From Anaeramoeba flamelloides (taxonomy: Eukaryota; Metamonada; Anaeramoebidae): a stretch of DNA of 64,000 bases. A program made the translations under genes and the position numbers. Of the stretch, positions 49,631 to 60,593 are shown one piece after another; the first letter of the stretch is position 1, and every line of letters starts with the position of its first letter. The notes below the pieces were generated by a model. That model was not told where the DNA came from, searched no databases, and worked only from the letters and a program-made list of their open reading frames with translations. The DNA lies in assembly GCA_027625915.1 (NCBI GenBank), contig JANTQA010000012.1, forward strand, positions 6,966,501-7,030,500, written 5' to 3'.

Positions 49631-50000
49631 TAGCTTTTCTGGAATTTAAAAGAATAGGGCAAAATCATTGATTTTACTCAATTCTTTTTAACCAAAAATA
49701 GCCGAAAGGCGGTTTTCTTGAGGTTTACTGTTTTATTTGTAAAGTATTCTTGGTTTTTTTGAGGTTTTCTATTTTATTTGTGAAGTGTTCTAGGTTTTTT
49801 TTTACTTTAGAAATAAACAGAAAATTTATTAAAATTTTCGGTTTATTTCTAAAGTAAAAAAAACCTAACGAAAATCTATTGATTTTCCAAATAAATAGTA
49901 AACTTAAAAAAAGCTAACGGGGGTTTTCCAGAATAAAAAGGAATAAAGTAAAATCAAATATTTTACTCAATTCTTTTAAATTAAAAAAAATCTAACAGTA
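49630..50000. repeat. Palindromic repeat cluster without LINE sequence
   Basis: Two TTCCAGAATT-type palindromes (49640-49700 and 49925-49985) flank a hairpin with GGTTTTTTTTTACTTTAGAA and its complement CTAAAGTAAAAAAAACC. It is the same assembly as 43925-44292, but here it follows the dispersed repeat rather than a LINE. Confidence 0.75.
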
Positions 50001-50462
50001 AAAAGGGGGTAATTTTGTTGAATAGCCTCCCCATAATAAAAAGAAAAAGTAAAAAGAAAAAAAAAATAAAAAGATTTTTTGAAAAATTTTAAGAATAATC
50101 AACAAAATTCCATCACTTGATAAATGAATTTTTTTTTCTCAAGTCTATTAATTTGAATTATTTTCAACCAGAAAAAATTTAAAAAGAATGAAAAATACAA
50201 GAAATTCCAAAAAAGAAAAAATAACTCAAAACTCTCAATAAATTTTTCTTTTCGTTCCAAAAAAGCTTCTTCGGAAAATAGTATTTTTGATAAAATTGAT
50301 TGAATTAAATTATAGTATGTTAAATACTGATAAAGTATTTGAATAAAAGATAGTCTTTCAATTGTAACAAATTACGGTAAATAATAAAAAATATTTTTTT
50401 TCATTGATAATAATTTTATTTTTTTCCAATAACCAACTTTTTTCTCTATTTATTATTTCAAG

Positions 50463-53400
50463 AGAATGGTCAATAAACGTTAAAGAGGCTTTCCATAACC
50501 AATCAAATATTAATATTAGACAAATTGGAAGAGGGGTTTTTAATTGTGCCAAGAATAAAGATTTATTTTTTTGTGAATATTCTAAAAAAATAAACAAATA
50601 TAAATCAAGAAAACTTCAAAAATCAAATCCAAACAAAGAATTAGAGGGATATTATTTCAGAATGTAAGTTTCTTCTTTTCTTTTTTTCTTCTTTAACATA
50701 CATTATATTTAGATTAAAAGTTTTTTAGATCAGTCTGATGCTTGAGATGGAAGTGAAAAATTTTCCTTCCTCAAAATGAAAAAATAGTGAACTTTTAAAT
50801 TGTGAAAATAAAAAAAGATAAAAAAAAAATATCGAAAAAAAAGAATTTTGTTTGCTATTTTATTATGGTCTAACAGATTAAAATCTAATAAGTATCAGAA
50901 TTTAAACTCCAATTCAAATTTTTTAACACACCAAAATTCAATTTTTGAAAAAAAAAATCTTATTTTTTTTTATTTTATTTTTTATCAAGGAAGAAGGGTA
51001 AATTACACTCTAACTGCCCTTTTACTTAAATTCCCTTTCAGAAATTTAAGCATAAAAATCATAGATTTTATGATTAATTAATGAAAATAATAGTAAGCTA
51101 TCACAATTTAAAATTATTTCATTAAAATTTAATTCTTTTAACTTATTCAGTAAAATCAATCTATCCTTTGTATAAGAAGGTCATACCCATAAAAAGTCAT
51201 CATTATTTTTTATTATTTGCTTTTGTTCATATTTTAAACAGAAAGGACAAAATCTGTTTGAATTTTTATTTATTACATTGTAATATCTATTAAAGCAGTT
51301 AGTAAATGCTCGGAATTTTAGAATTGTTGAACTTGATGGATAACTTAAATATCTTTGATTAATAAATAAATTTTTTTGGCTTTTAATTATTGCTAAATAT
51401 TCTTGAGGAGTGTTGCCGAGTGCCTTCAAGTTCCTAGCTTTTTTTTAATTTAAGAAATTAAAAGAAATTTTCTTTTTATTTAAGAAATTAAAAGAAATTT
51501 TCTTTATATTTCAAAAATTAAAAAAAATGATAACTGTGGTTTTCTAAATTTTAAAAGAATAGAGTAAAATTTAAGATTTAACTCAATTCTTTTAAATTAA
51601 AAAAAACCTAACGAAAAGTGTCGTCAAGTGCCTCGGTTTTCTTGAGGTTTTCTGTTTTATAAGTAAAATCTATCGATTTTCCAAATAAACAGAAAACTCT
51701 TGAAAAGCTAACGGCGTTTTTTTTTAATTTAAGAAATAAACCGAAAATTTCAAAAATTTTCTTTTTATTTCAAAAATTAAAAAAAACCTAACAACACTTC
51801 CAACTTTTGATAGAATTCAACAACTAATAATAATTATAATTATAAATTTCTTTTTTAAGAAACCTTAAATATCTGAATTCCAATTAAGTTTATTGTTTAT
51901 TCTTTGATTAAATTTTATTAGTTTTACCAAATAGGGTAGATATAAATTTTTTAATTTTTTTTTTGAATTTGAATTTCTTTTTATTAATTGGAATTACCAA
52001 AATTTGGAATTTAAATTCTGTTTTATAAATAAGAATTGGAGTGTTTCTGTTTATTTTACATATTTCAGTAATACACATATTAATCCAAGGGTTTAAATAG
52101 TTTAGTGTTGCTATTTTATAATTATATATTCCAAATCCGTATGTTAATTGGCTTAATATAAAAGATTTAAATAACCTAATTTTCAAACTATTAATTCAGA
52201 GAATTATTTTTGAATAATTGTTTCGGTTTGTTATAAGTTTCTTTTGCCATTTTCCGATTATATACTAAATGTCAAATTTTTTCCAAATAAATTCCGCAAA
52301 TATTTAATCTTTTGATAAATCTTGAGTAATTTCTGTTTTGTCTTTATTAGGTTTTAATCTAAATTGAATAATTATTTCATATATTGAATTTAATTTTTGA
52401 TTTATTTGATTTATATTCCCTTTTATGATTAAAATTAAATCATTGGTAAACATTTGACAATGATCTGTTAATGGTATTATTTTTAGTAAAAGAAAATGTG
52501 AAATAAGAGCAAATATAATCGATGATCAGGGATCCCCTTGGAATATACCGAGCCCTTCACCTTGATAATATTTTATTTAAAAATATTTTGGATAATTTTA
52601 TTTAAAATAAATTTTTTGATTGTTTTTCTAATTATTTTAAAACTGATAGAGACAAAACATTAAGCTATATCAATCATTATAATATGGGTTAGATCATTCC
52701 CATTTTCATTATTTGATTTTATCCGATTATATATATATATATTTAAGAAGTTTAATACTGCAATGTGAGTATCGAATTTTTTCACAAAGCCAAACTGTGC
52801 TTTATGAATAAATTCCCAACACTGGTTCAATTAAGTAGATAGAATATTTAAAGAAATAATCTTGGTAAACTTTGATTAATTTGAATTGGTTCCTTGTTTA
52901 AAGCTAAAAAAAAATCTTATTTAATCAATTCTTTAAGAAATGCCAAACAAGAACCATCCACTAATTGAAATGTAAATGATTGTTTATAAATTACAATACT
53001 CACAAAACAAAAAAGAAATAATTATCAATACAAATAAATTAAGGTGTGCTAAAAATTTTAGAGAGAGGCTAAAAAAAAAAAATACATTATAAAATTTGTA
53101 AATATTCTATTTGGATTATTGATCGATCAAATAGTTAGATACCATCAACTAATTTTATTTGATTTCTTCTACTTTGAAATAACTCAACTTTTACCTAATA
53201 TGAACAATTCGAAAAAAAATATTGATCAAACGAAACAATTTAAGTAATTCAAAAAATTAAAATGAAAACAAAAATCGAAAAGATGAAAAAATTGATTTTC
53301 ATATTTTACAAAAATCAATTTTATTTCCAATTTGAATGAAATTTTATTATTGTGATTCTTTGAACTGTTTTAACTGTGTGAAAAATTTTGAATTTTAGTT

Positions 53401-56400
53401 TATATAATATCGTGTTTCTATCAGATATAAAAAAAAAACAAAATTTGGAAATAACTTTCCACAAACCTAAAGAATTTTTTTTTAGAATTCTAAAATTAAT
53501 AATTACCATTTAATATTAATAAAACTTTCATTTCAGGATTATTACGAGTTAATTTATTTCTATTTGACATCTGAATTTGTCACAACAAACCAAAAATTAG
53601 TAAAAATGAATTTGTTGTTTGTTTTTTGGTCACTAAATTTTCAAGTATGCCAAATATGGGAAAAAAATGATTTTAATCAAGAAGAAAGAAATTTAATAGT
53701 TGCTAGTCGTTAAAGGATAAAAACAAAAACAAAATTTTCCGATTAGTGGATTTCCAAAGATTTGTAATAGAGGATTTTTTAAAACTATGAATTTCAAAAT
53801 TTTCAGTACTGTATAACAATGCCTTTTTGAGTAAGATCTGATAAATCAAAATAAGTCATGCTGAAAATCTGTTGTAATTAGAATTAGATAAAACTATTAA
53901 ACTTTTTATTTTTTTCCGTTCGCCCCCTGGATGTATCTTCTTTATATTGGGAAGAAGAGTTACAACGGAAAAAGATCAAGTGGTTACCTACTAATACTGG
54001 AACACTGAAACCCGAAAGTATGAGTAGCTTGAAAATAAAAACTAAAAAAGCAAAGGCTAAAAATGGCCAAAGGTTTAAAGCAAATCAGATCAAAAAAAAA
54101 AAAGAAATTGCAACAACAAAAATAACGATCTCCAAGTGAACATTCATGATCAATTATCAAATTAAATTAAATTAACCAAAAGTATCCTGGCTGTGATTTT
54201 GGGAGTCCTTAATTAAAGATAGCATTGGTTTTTTTTTTTTTTTGATTTTTTCTCAATTTCTTCTTATAAACCCTTTTTAAATTTCTTTTTCCTTTTTTCT
54301 TTTCAATTTTTTACTTTTGCTTTTTAAAAATAAAAAAAAATTTGTGTGTGTATTTCCATTGAAAAATCGTGAAATCAATGATTGTAGGCTTAAATTACCT
54401 CCGAGGAAATTTAAGTAAAAGGACATTTAGAGTGTAATTTACACTTCTTCCATCAATAATAATAAATATTAAACTTTTTTGTCTGGGATGCTTAAAATGT
54501 AAAATTTTGAGTTTTTTAACTTCCTAAAAGAATGTTTTCTGAGATTTTTGAGTTATAGATCTTCAATAATGTCTGAAGTCACATGCGATAAGATACTCGG
54601 AAAACTTTTTTGAATAAAAAATGTTAGTTACCAAAAAGCAAATGGATCAAAAAATGAAAACAATTGCACACAATAAAAATCATTATTTCCCAATTTTACA
54701 CAAAAAAAATTAAAAATAAAAAAAAACTATTATTACATAAAAAATTATATAAAAATTTTCATCTCTTGAACTAAAATCCAGAGAATCATTTAAAAGATTA
54801 TTTTTAATTTAGAAGTGTAAATTCAATTTTTTTTCACAATTACTCACTTGATTTGTTACTTTCAAACTTCAAATAAAATTATTGTTCATCAGTAAACTGA
54901 ACTTTAAAACACCTGATTACAAAAATTAGAAACGATATAAGTTATATTGTTTAAAATTTAAGTTTCATTTTCTCAAACTTCAAACTTTTCAAAAAAAAAA
55001 TTAACTTTTTTAAAAAATATTACGTTGGGAAATTTTGGAATATGTTAATCATTAAATAAAATAAATAATAATGAAATTAATTATGGATTTTTCAAATTTT
55101 TTTATGTAAGGCTCTAGTCATTTACCGTGGATTTGCTCAATACTCAATGAGTGTCTTGAAACCAAAAAGGGTGTTGTGGAATTGCTCTTCTTTTGATTCA
55201 AAAAATTCAAATAACGAAAAAAAAAAATCTAAGGATATCTAATTGGCAAAAAATTCAATTAAAAAAAAAACTTAAAAGAGTTCCCAATTTCAAAAAATCA
55301 AATTTTAAAAAAAAAATTTCATCATTTCATATTATAAATTTCCAAATATTCAAATTTCTTCAATTTAAAACAAATTGTTTTCTTAAAGTACACAATCAAT
55401 TTAATTCCAATTTAATTTAATTTGTGGTTATTTTGTAACCCTCTATATTGACAAAGTAAGGATTTTGGAGCATTCTTGGGAAAAAAAATAATTCATTTGA
55501 GAAAGGAAAAAAATGAAAAAAAAAATCTACGGGATCTCAAAAAGCGCCCAAAGAGCTACACTTCAAAATTAAGAGAGTTGTTTTCAAAATTATATAGTCT
55601 AACCATTCAAATTGGAAATTGAGTGTCGCTCTTTGATACTTTTTTCTAAAAATCTACTCGTTTTTAGTTGTTGATTTTTGGAGATCGATCGTACATCATA
55701 GGTTGGTTGGTTTTTGGTTGGTTTTAGGTACTAATGATAATTACAAAAAATTTTTTTAATCCATTTCAGAAAAATTAAATTTTTTACCGTAATTACTCAG
55801 ACCCTTAATAAAAATTACGAAATACACCCACTTTTAAAAACGTGTGGAATGAACCTTTTAAAAGGTGTTTCCCAAATCCTTTGTTTCGGTCTTTTAAGCA
55901 GACTGCGTAACACTTTTGAAAAAAAATTTTTACTAAATTTTTTAAACAGCTGTCAATAAAATTTTAAAAAAAAAAAATATAATGCTTATTTTTGATTTGA
56001 TAAAAATTTTAGAATAAAGGAATTATCTTGAAAAATAAATTATAAAATAAAATTGTTTCGAAACTTTGATTTTTTTTTTCTGTTATTTAATAATACAAAT
56101 CATTTCTAAAAAATTGTGGAACAATGGAATTTGATTCAAGTAGAATTTTAATAAAATTGAAATTTCGAATGGTTTTGGGGAACTAAAATTCATTTTTTTT
56201 TTTTTTTTAGAAATTTTTTTACTAAAATTTTAATGCCACTTTATAAACTTCATATAATTTTAACCTATCTTAACATTCATGTAATTAAATTAGATCTTTT
56301 GCAAATAAAACTGGAGGGGAATTTGCTTATACAACATCAAACACTGATGATTATGTCAATTTATTCAATTTTTATTTTCAAGTACAAAAAAAGATATTGA

Positions 56401-56732
56401 TAAGTTATTCTCAATATAACCCAATGGAGGGGGATCCAAAAAAATTCAATAATTTGCAAATTATTATCCAAAATTCAACACATTTTGTTGCTAGTCTTTT
56501 TGGAGATAATTATTCGCAGATATTTAAAGGTGTGGCGATCTACAAGCAAAAAAGTTATGAAAAATATTTTCCCTTAATAATAATTATTATCGTATTAGTA
56601 CCATTCTTTCTATCGGACTCAAACAAATCAAAAACGATGCAGAAGATTGAACAACAAAGAAAAAATATTCGAAGATTGGATCACATCTTAAAGAAGGACA
56701 AGCAAGATATGATGAACAAAAAAAATAAATAA
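50463..56732 (+). CDS. 3' exons of a probable von Willebrand A domain membrane protein (partial)
   Basis: Exon at 50463-50663 (CAAG acceptor, GTAAGT donor) and last exon 56294-56732 (ATTAG acceptor, TAA stop); AT plus A forms an Ile codon across the 5,630-bp intron. The joined protein reads NINIRQIGRGVFN, ELEGYYFR-I-SFANKTGGEFAYTT, QVQKKILISYSQYNP. This follows the end of a vWA fold: a beta strand with I.IG.G, the A..TGG.F turn, then a helix and the 'ISY' strand seen after many vWA domains. Near the C-terminus YFPLIIIIIVLVPFFL is a membrane segment, followed by a basic, coiled-coil-like cytoplasmic tail (KTMQKIEQQRKNIRRLDH). The MIDAS-bearing N-terminal exons were not found, so domain assignment and any ligand are uncertain. 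Confidence 0.55.
50985..52870 (-). mobile_element. LINE copy with reverse transcriptase palm and palindromic insert
   Basis: Minus strand, the longest LINE copy here. GLGIFQGDP near 52545 and QMFTNDLILI near 52455 are the polymerase palm motifs; FTND stands at the YxDD box, so one catalytic Asp is replaced. A stop directly follows QGDP. The thumb/connection part (52186-51908) has QLTYGFGIYNYK and LNPWIN. After a palindromic insert (51405-51800) comes TPQEYLAIIKSQ...YPSSSTILKFRAFTN and the CPFCLKYEQ end (51429-51181), then the 3' tail at ~50990. 5' truncated and not functional. Confidence 0.9.
51405..51800. repeat. Palindromic block interrupting the LINE coding region, second case
   Basis: At the same point of the LINE as 43925-44292. 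It holds a GAGTGCCTTCAAGTTCCTAG minisatellite relic, a TTTAAAAGAATAGAGTAAAA / TTTAACTCAATTCTTTTAAA palindrome (51545-51600), GTGTCGTCAAGTGCCTCGGT, and hairpin parts AAAATCTATCGATTTTCCAA and AACAGAAAACTCTTGAAAAG. Confidence 0.75.
52905..53415 (-). repeat. Dispersed repeat, copy 3 (about 0.5 kb)
   Basis: Collinear with 36937-37430 and inverted relative to 1300-1815. It directly follows the 5' end of the LINE copy, so the LINE may have inserted beside or into it. Confidence 0.7.
54385..54478 (+). mobile_element. LINE 3' tip
   Basis: GAGTGTAATTTACACTTCTT followed by CCATCAATAATAATAAATAT is the plus-strand 3' end of the same LINE family; only about 90 bp remain. Confidence 0.7.
55110..55803. mobile_element. 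TTAA-type MITE, copy 3 (694 bp)
   Basis: It starts GGCTCTAGTCATTTACCGTG and ends ACCGTAATTACTCAGACCC, followed by TTAA at 55804-55807; the left flank reads GTAA instead of TTAA. Collinear with 10931-11619, including the inner palindrome (AAAAAGCGCCCAAAGAGC near 55538-55555 and GTCGCTCTTTGATACTTTTT near 55625-55644). Confidence 0.85.
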
Positions 56733-57659
56733 TACTTTGAAAAACGAAATGATATTATCTATCAGCATACTTATTCACACACAATTGTAATTAATGTTTT
56801 TATTAAAATAATAATAATAATCGATTATTTTTTTGTTTGTTTGTTTTTTTTTAATCCCATATTGATTTAATATCAAGCTGTACTCTCTAGTTTTAGATTG
56901 AATAGTTTTAATATGAAATTTGTACTATCTTATATATAATTGAAAAAATTTTTAACCAAAAAATGGGTTTTTTTTTATTGTTAATTCGAAAAGAGGTGAT
57001 TCAATAAAATTACCTTATTTTTATCATAAACACTAAAATAAATCCCATTTCATTCAAAGAAGCCCAGCCAAAAAAGAAAAATTCACTTTTTTTAAAGAAT
57101 CAACTAACATATATTGTTTAGAAATTTGCGAAATAATCAACTTTAGATTAGAGTACAAGTTCATAAAAGAAATACCTTAACAAAATTATTAAAATCCAAA
57201 AAAAAAATAAAATATTAAAAAAAATTTTGGGAACCTTTCATTGGTAAAGTTCTCATACAACATTTCTCAATTTCTTTAAGGGACTAGTCTCTATTATTTT
57301 TTTTTTTCAATTTCTAAATAAGAATTTATTATCTTAAAATATAATTAAATATAACAGAATTTTTCAAATTTAAGTAATTTACAAAAAATTTTCTCTATCT
57401 CTATTAATTTTACCTAAAAAAATTGATAGTGATTAGTCACTTAAGAAATTAAAATTGGTAACAATAAGATTTTTTAATCCGAAATACTGTGAATTTTATT
57501 AGAAATTACAAAGTCATAATTTTCTTCAAGTTAATTTGGATTTTCAAACATTTTTTTTCATATTGTACTTTCTTTTAATTAAAAAAAAAAGAAAGAAAAA
57601 AAAAAAGATAACCAAAAAATATAAACAAAAAATCAAAAAGAAAAAAAAAAGAACTAAAG

Positions 57660-57870
57660 ATAAATATTGAGTGCCCTCGGCTTTCCCAGGATTTGAAAAA
57701 ATTGAACAAAAATACAGTAACATTTTATTTTTTGTTTCTTACACAAAATTTCTAAAAAAATATTTATAAGTCGGGGAAGTTCATTAGATTTCCGAGTTTT
57801 GTGAGAATTCAAAATAATTGAAAACAATCAAAGATTTTCCTCTATTCTCTTAAATCTTCAAAAACCTAGT
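57660..57870. repeat. Diverged palindromic repeat (TTCCAGAATT family)
   Basis: GGCTTTCCCAGGATTTGAAA on the left is answered by AATCTTCAAAAACCTAGT on the right, with an additional ATTCAAAATAATTGAAAACA arm between. More degenerate than the copies at 21, 44, 49 and 51 kb. Confidence 0.5.
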
Positions 57871-57963
57871 AACAAAAATCAAAAAAATAATTTTCTCTAT
57901 TTATAAAGAAAAAAAAAAGAAAATTTTATAATAGTAAAAGTATTCATTTTAAAAGATTTTACA

Positions 57964-58790
57964 TAGTCTCATTTTTTTGTATGATAATTTGAGATTTTAA
58001 ACGAAACAATTTTTTTTTTTTTTCAAATTGTTTTTTTCAGATGAAAAACGAAAATTTAAAAAGAAAAATAAAGCAAAAGCAAAATTAATAAAATAAAATC
58101 AGAAAAAATTTGATAAAAAAAAATTGACCAAATCAGAAGCAATTACTTTTATCTTCAAATTAAGATTTTATTTTGAGAAGAATATTGAAATAACGCTTAG
58201 ATTTCTTCTCTTTCTTCAATAAAACTAGATCACTTTGATTCGAAAGATATTTATATTTAAAATTGTTGATATAGTATTATAATGTATTCAAGATCATAAC
58301 CCATAGAATAGGGTTTCTATAAAAAATTAAAAGTAAAATTATGAGGTTTTTTTTTTCAGAAAAAAGATAACAGAATAAGATATAAAAAAGAGTTTAAAAT
58401 TAATAAAAACAGTCAAAATTCAACTTCTAGGTTGAATTATTAACATGAAAAATAATTTTTTGAAATATAAAAAAAATTAATTATTTTTTTTAGTCCACAA
58501 TATCAATTAAAATCTTTATCAGTCAAAAGGGGCTAGGTATATAGAAGGGGGGAATATGTTCTCAGTGTTATTCCAATATTATTCATAAATTAATTTTTTG
58601 ATTTGAAGATAAATATCATTGTTTCTAATTTGTTCAATTTTTTTTTATCAAATTTTTTTTGATATTGTGCTTACTTTTCATTTGCTTTATTTTTCTTTTT
58701 AATTTTTCGTTTTTTCATAAATAAAAGACAATTTGTTTCAAATTGTGATGTTTGAAATCTCAAATTATCATAAGAAAAAAAGAGGCTCTA
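57964..58790. mobile_element. 827-bp foldback element
   Basis: The outer arms TAGTCTCATTTTTTTGTATG...ATAATTTGAGATTTTAAAC and, from the right, TAGAGCCTCTTTTTTTCTTA...ATAATTTGAGATTTCAAAC are inverted. The complementarity continues inward over roughly 250 bp (GAAAATTTAAAAAGAAAAATAAAGC against its complement). The central loop has no coding frame. Confidence 0.7.
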
Positions 58791-59715
58791 TTTTTTGTCT
58801 TAATATGAATATATTTACAATTAAAAAATCTTAACGTCAATAATTTTAATTTCTAAAGAAATAAAGAAATTTTGCACAAGAAATTCCAATGAAAGGGACA
58901 AAAAATTTTTTTTAAAACCCTTTTTTTTTTTTTTTGAGATTTTAATAATTTTGTTCAGGTAATTCTTTTATGATTATCAACTCTAATCCTAATTTTATTA
59001 TTTCTCTTATTTCTAAACCATCTTATTTTTGGTTGATTCTTAAAAAAGGTGAATTTTTCATTTTTGGATGGCACTTTGAGTGAAATGGAGTTCAAAAACA
59101 AATCAACCTAAAAATTCAGGATAGATTTCAATATATCAACAATCAAAAAAGAGAATATTTTTAGAAAAAAGTACAAATTGGTAAACACAATTTCCTATTT
59201 AAATTATTATGAATTATTTTATTTGATCAAAATTATGTAATTTTCAAAGTGTGGCTCTTTTTGAGATCTTAATAATTTTTTTATCTTTTTTTTCATTTCT
59301 CACATGTGTTATTTGTAACTTAAAAAATCACATAAAACTATAACTTTTTTAACTGTAGATGGTTGCAAAATAACTACAGATTAGATAAAATCGAATTAAA
59401 TTGATTATGTACTTGTAGAAAAAAAAATTTATAATTTGAGAAATTTAACCTTTTGGAAATAAAAATAAGAAATATATATATATATATATATTTTTTTTTT
59501 GGTTTTTTTGAAATTGATTTTTTTTTAATCTTTTTATTTTAATTGAATTTAATTTTTGTGATTGATATCCTCTCAAAATTTTTTATTTGTTATTTGAAAT
59601 TTTTTTTTTATAATTTATTTGGTTTGTTGTTATCTTTTCAACTTTTTTTTTTGATACTTGAATTTTTGAAAATTGTCATTGTTTTAAAACTTTTTTTGAA
59701 ATTTCAAATTTTTAG

Positions 59716-60052
59716 CAATAAGATCCACTCTGATGAATTTTTTTATTCGTTATTAGAATTTTGTCAATCAAGAGAAGAGAAATTTTACAAAACCCTTTTT
59801 TGGTCTTTAGAATTTTTTAATAAAGGGGATCTAAATTTTTTTTTTTGCGAAATTGAATTTTTTCAATCAAAAAAGAAAAAAATTCACAACACCCTTTTTG
59901 GTTTCAAGTCACTCCTTTTAGTAAAGAACAAATTTATGGTAGGTGAAGATAACCTTATTAAATTAAAAAAAACGCATTTATTTGAAAAAATAGGAAATTT
60001 TAAAAAAAAATTTTTCAAAAATACAATTTTCCAACCTTCAAAAAAGATTTGA
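59716..60052 (+). CDS. Possible terminal exon, Phe/Lys-rich (low confidence)
   Basis: An open frame after a TTTTTAG acceptor-like site, ending in TGA. It reads NKIHSDEFFYSLLEFCQSRE, then KFYKTLFWSLEFFNKGDLN, and a second similar unit IEFFQSKKKKIHNTLFGF, so there is a faint internal duplication. No ATG lies in the first ~100 codons, so it could only be a downstream exon of a gene I cannot see. Alternatively it is a chance frame in T-rich DNA. No homology recognised. Confidence 0.22.
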
Positions 60053-60199
60053 ACGACAGTAATAATATTTCTTCTAAGTCAGATGTTATATTGTATTAAG
60101 AATAAAAAAAAGAGTATGGATATTATTTTGAAACAGGGGTTTTATACTACTCTACTTTCACGTAATTTATTCTTTGTGCTCTATTATGAAAAAATAATA

Positions 60200-60593
60200 C
60201 AGTCAATCCAAAGCTACCGTGAAATTTTATCAATATCAAATTTTGATGTTGATATAAATTTTTAAAAAGTTCAAATAGAGAATAATAAAGCTCATACTGA
60301 AAAAAAAATTCCTAAATGAGTCAAAATTCAAGAATTTTTTCTGATTTTCAAAAAATAAATTTTCAGAACCCAAAATGACTCTAAACATGAAAATTCATTA
60401 AGAAACTATATAAAATTTCTCTTAAAAATGTATTTATTTTTCGATTACATTTGAAGAATATTTTTCATTTCAACTCATTTATGAAAAAATATTTTCAGTA
60501 TAAGCTTTCTTATTCTTTTATTCTTAGATTTAAAAATCTATATAAACACAATATTTTGATCTTGATAAGATTTCATGGTATCCTTGGAACAGT
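60200..60593. mobile_element. Foldback MITE (TTCCAAAGCTACCGTGA family), copy 2
   Basis: The ends CAGTCAATCCAAAGCTACCG and (complement) ACTGTTCCAAGGATACCATG are inverted; inner arms carry CAATATCAAATTTTGATGTT and AAGCTCATACTG / CAGTATAAGCTTTC. About 394 bp, uninterrupted. Following it (60598-60695), a short frame TFEINVWEGKKTIKLPKT ends in TAG; too short to judge. Confidence 0.8.

Larger units (their letters stand above)
46860..50462. other. Repeat-rich region upstream of the vWA exons
   Basis: Upstream exons of the plus-strand vWA gene should lie here or beyond, but I could not identify them. The region contains a LINE 3' tip, a foldback element with a nested insertion, a 0.4-kb dispersed repeat and palindromic repeats. 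A short minus-strand stretch near 47348-47400 (KYNPLTNWFCYETF between splice-like AG and GT) could be an exon but is unsupported. Confidence 0.4.
50664..56293 (+). other. Giant intron of the vWA-like gene (5,630 bp)
   Basis: Contains a large antisense LINE copy with palindromic insert, a copy of the 0.5-kb dispersed repeat, a LINE 3' tip and a TTAA-type MITE. If the two exons belong to one gene, this is the largest intron in the window. Confidence 0.55.
56733..59715. other. Intergenic region with palindromic elements
   Basis: Downstream of the vWA-like gene. A short stretch near 56965-57010 resembles 12165-12215 (GAGGTGATTCAA.AAAATTACCT). It includes the palindromes listed below at 57660 and 57964 and a (TA)n run near 59475. 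No gene seen. Confidence 0.5.
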
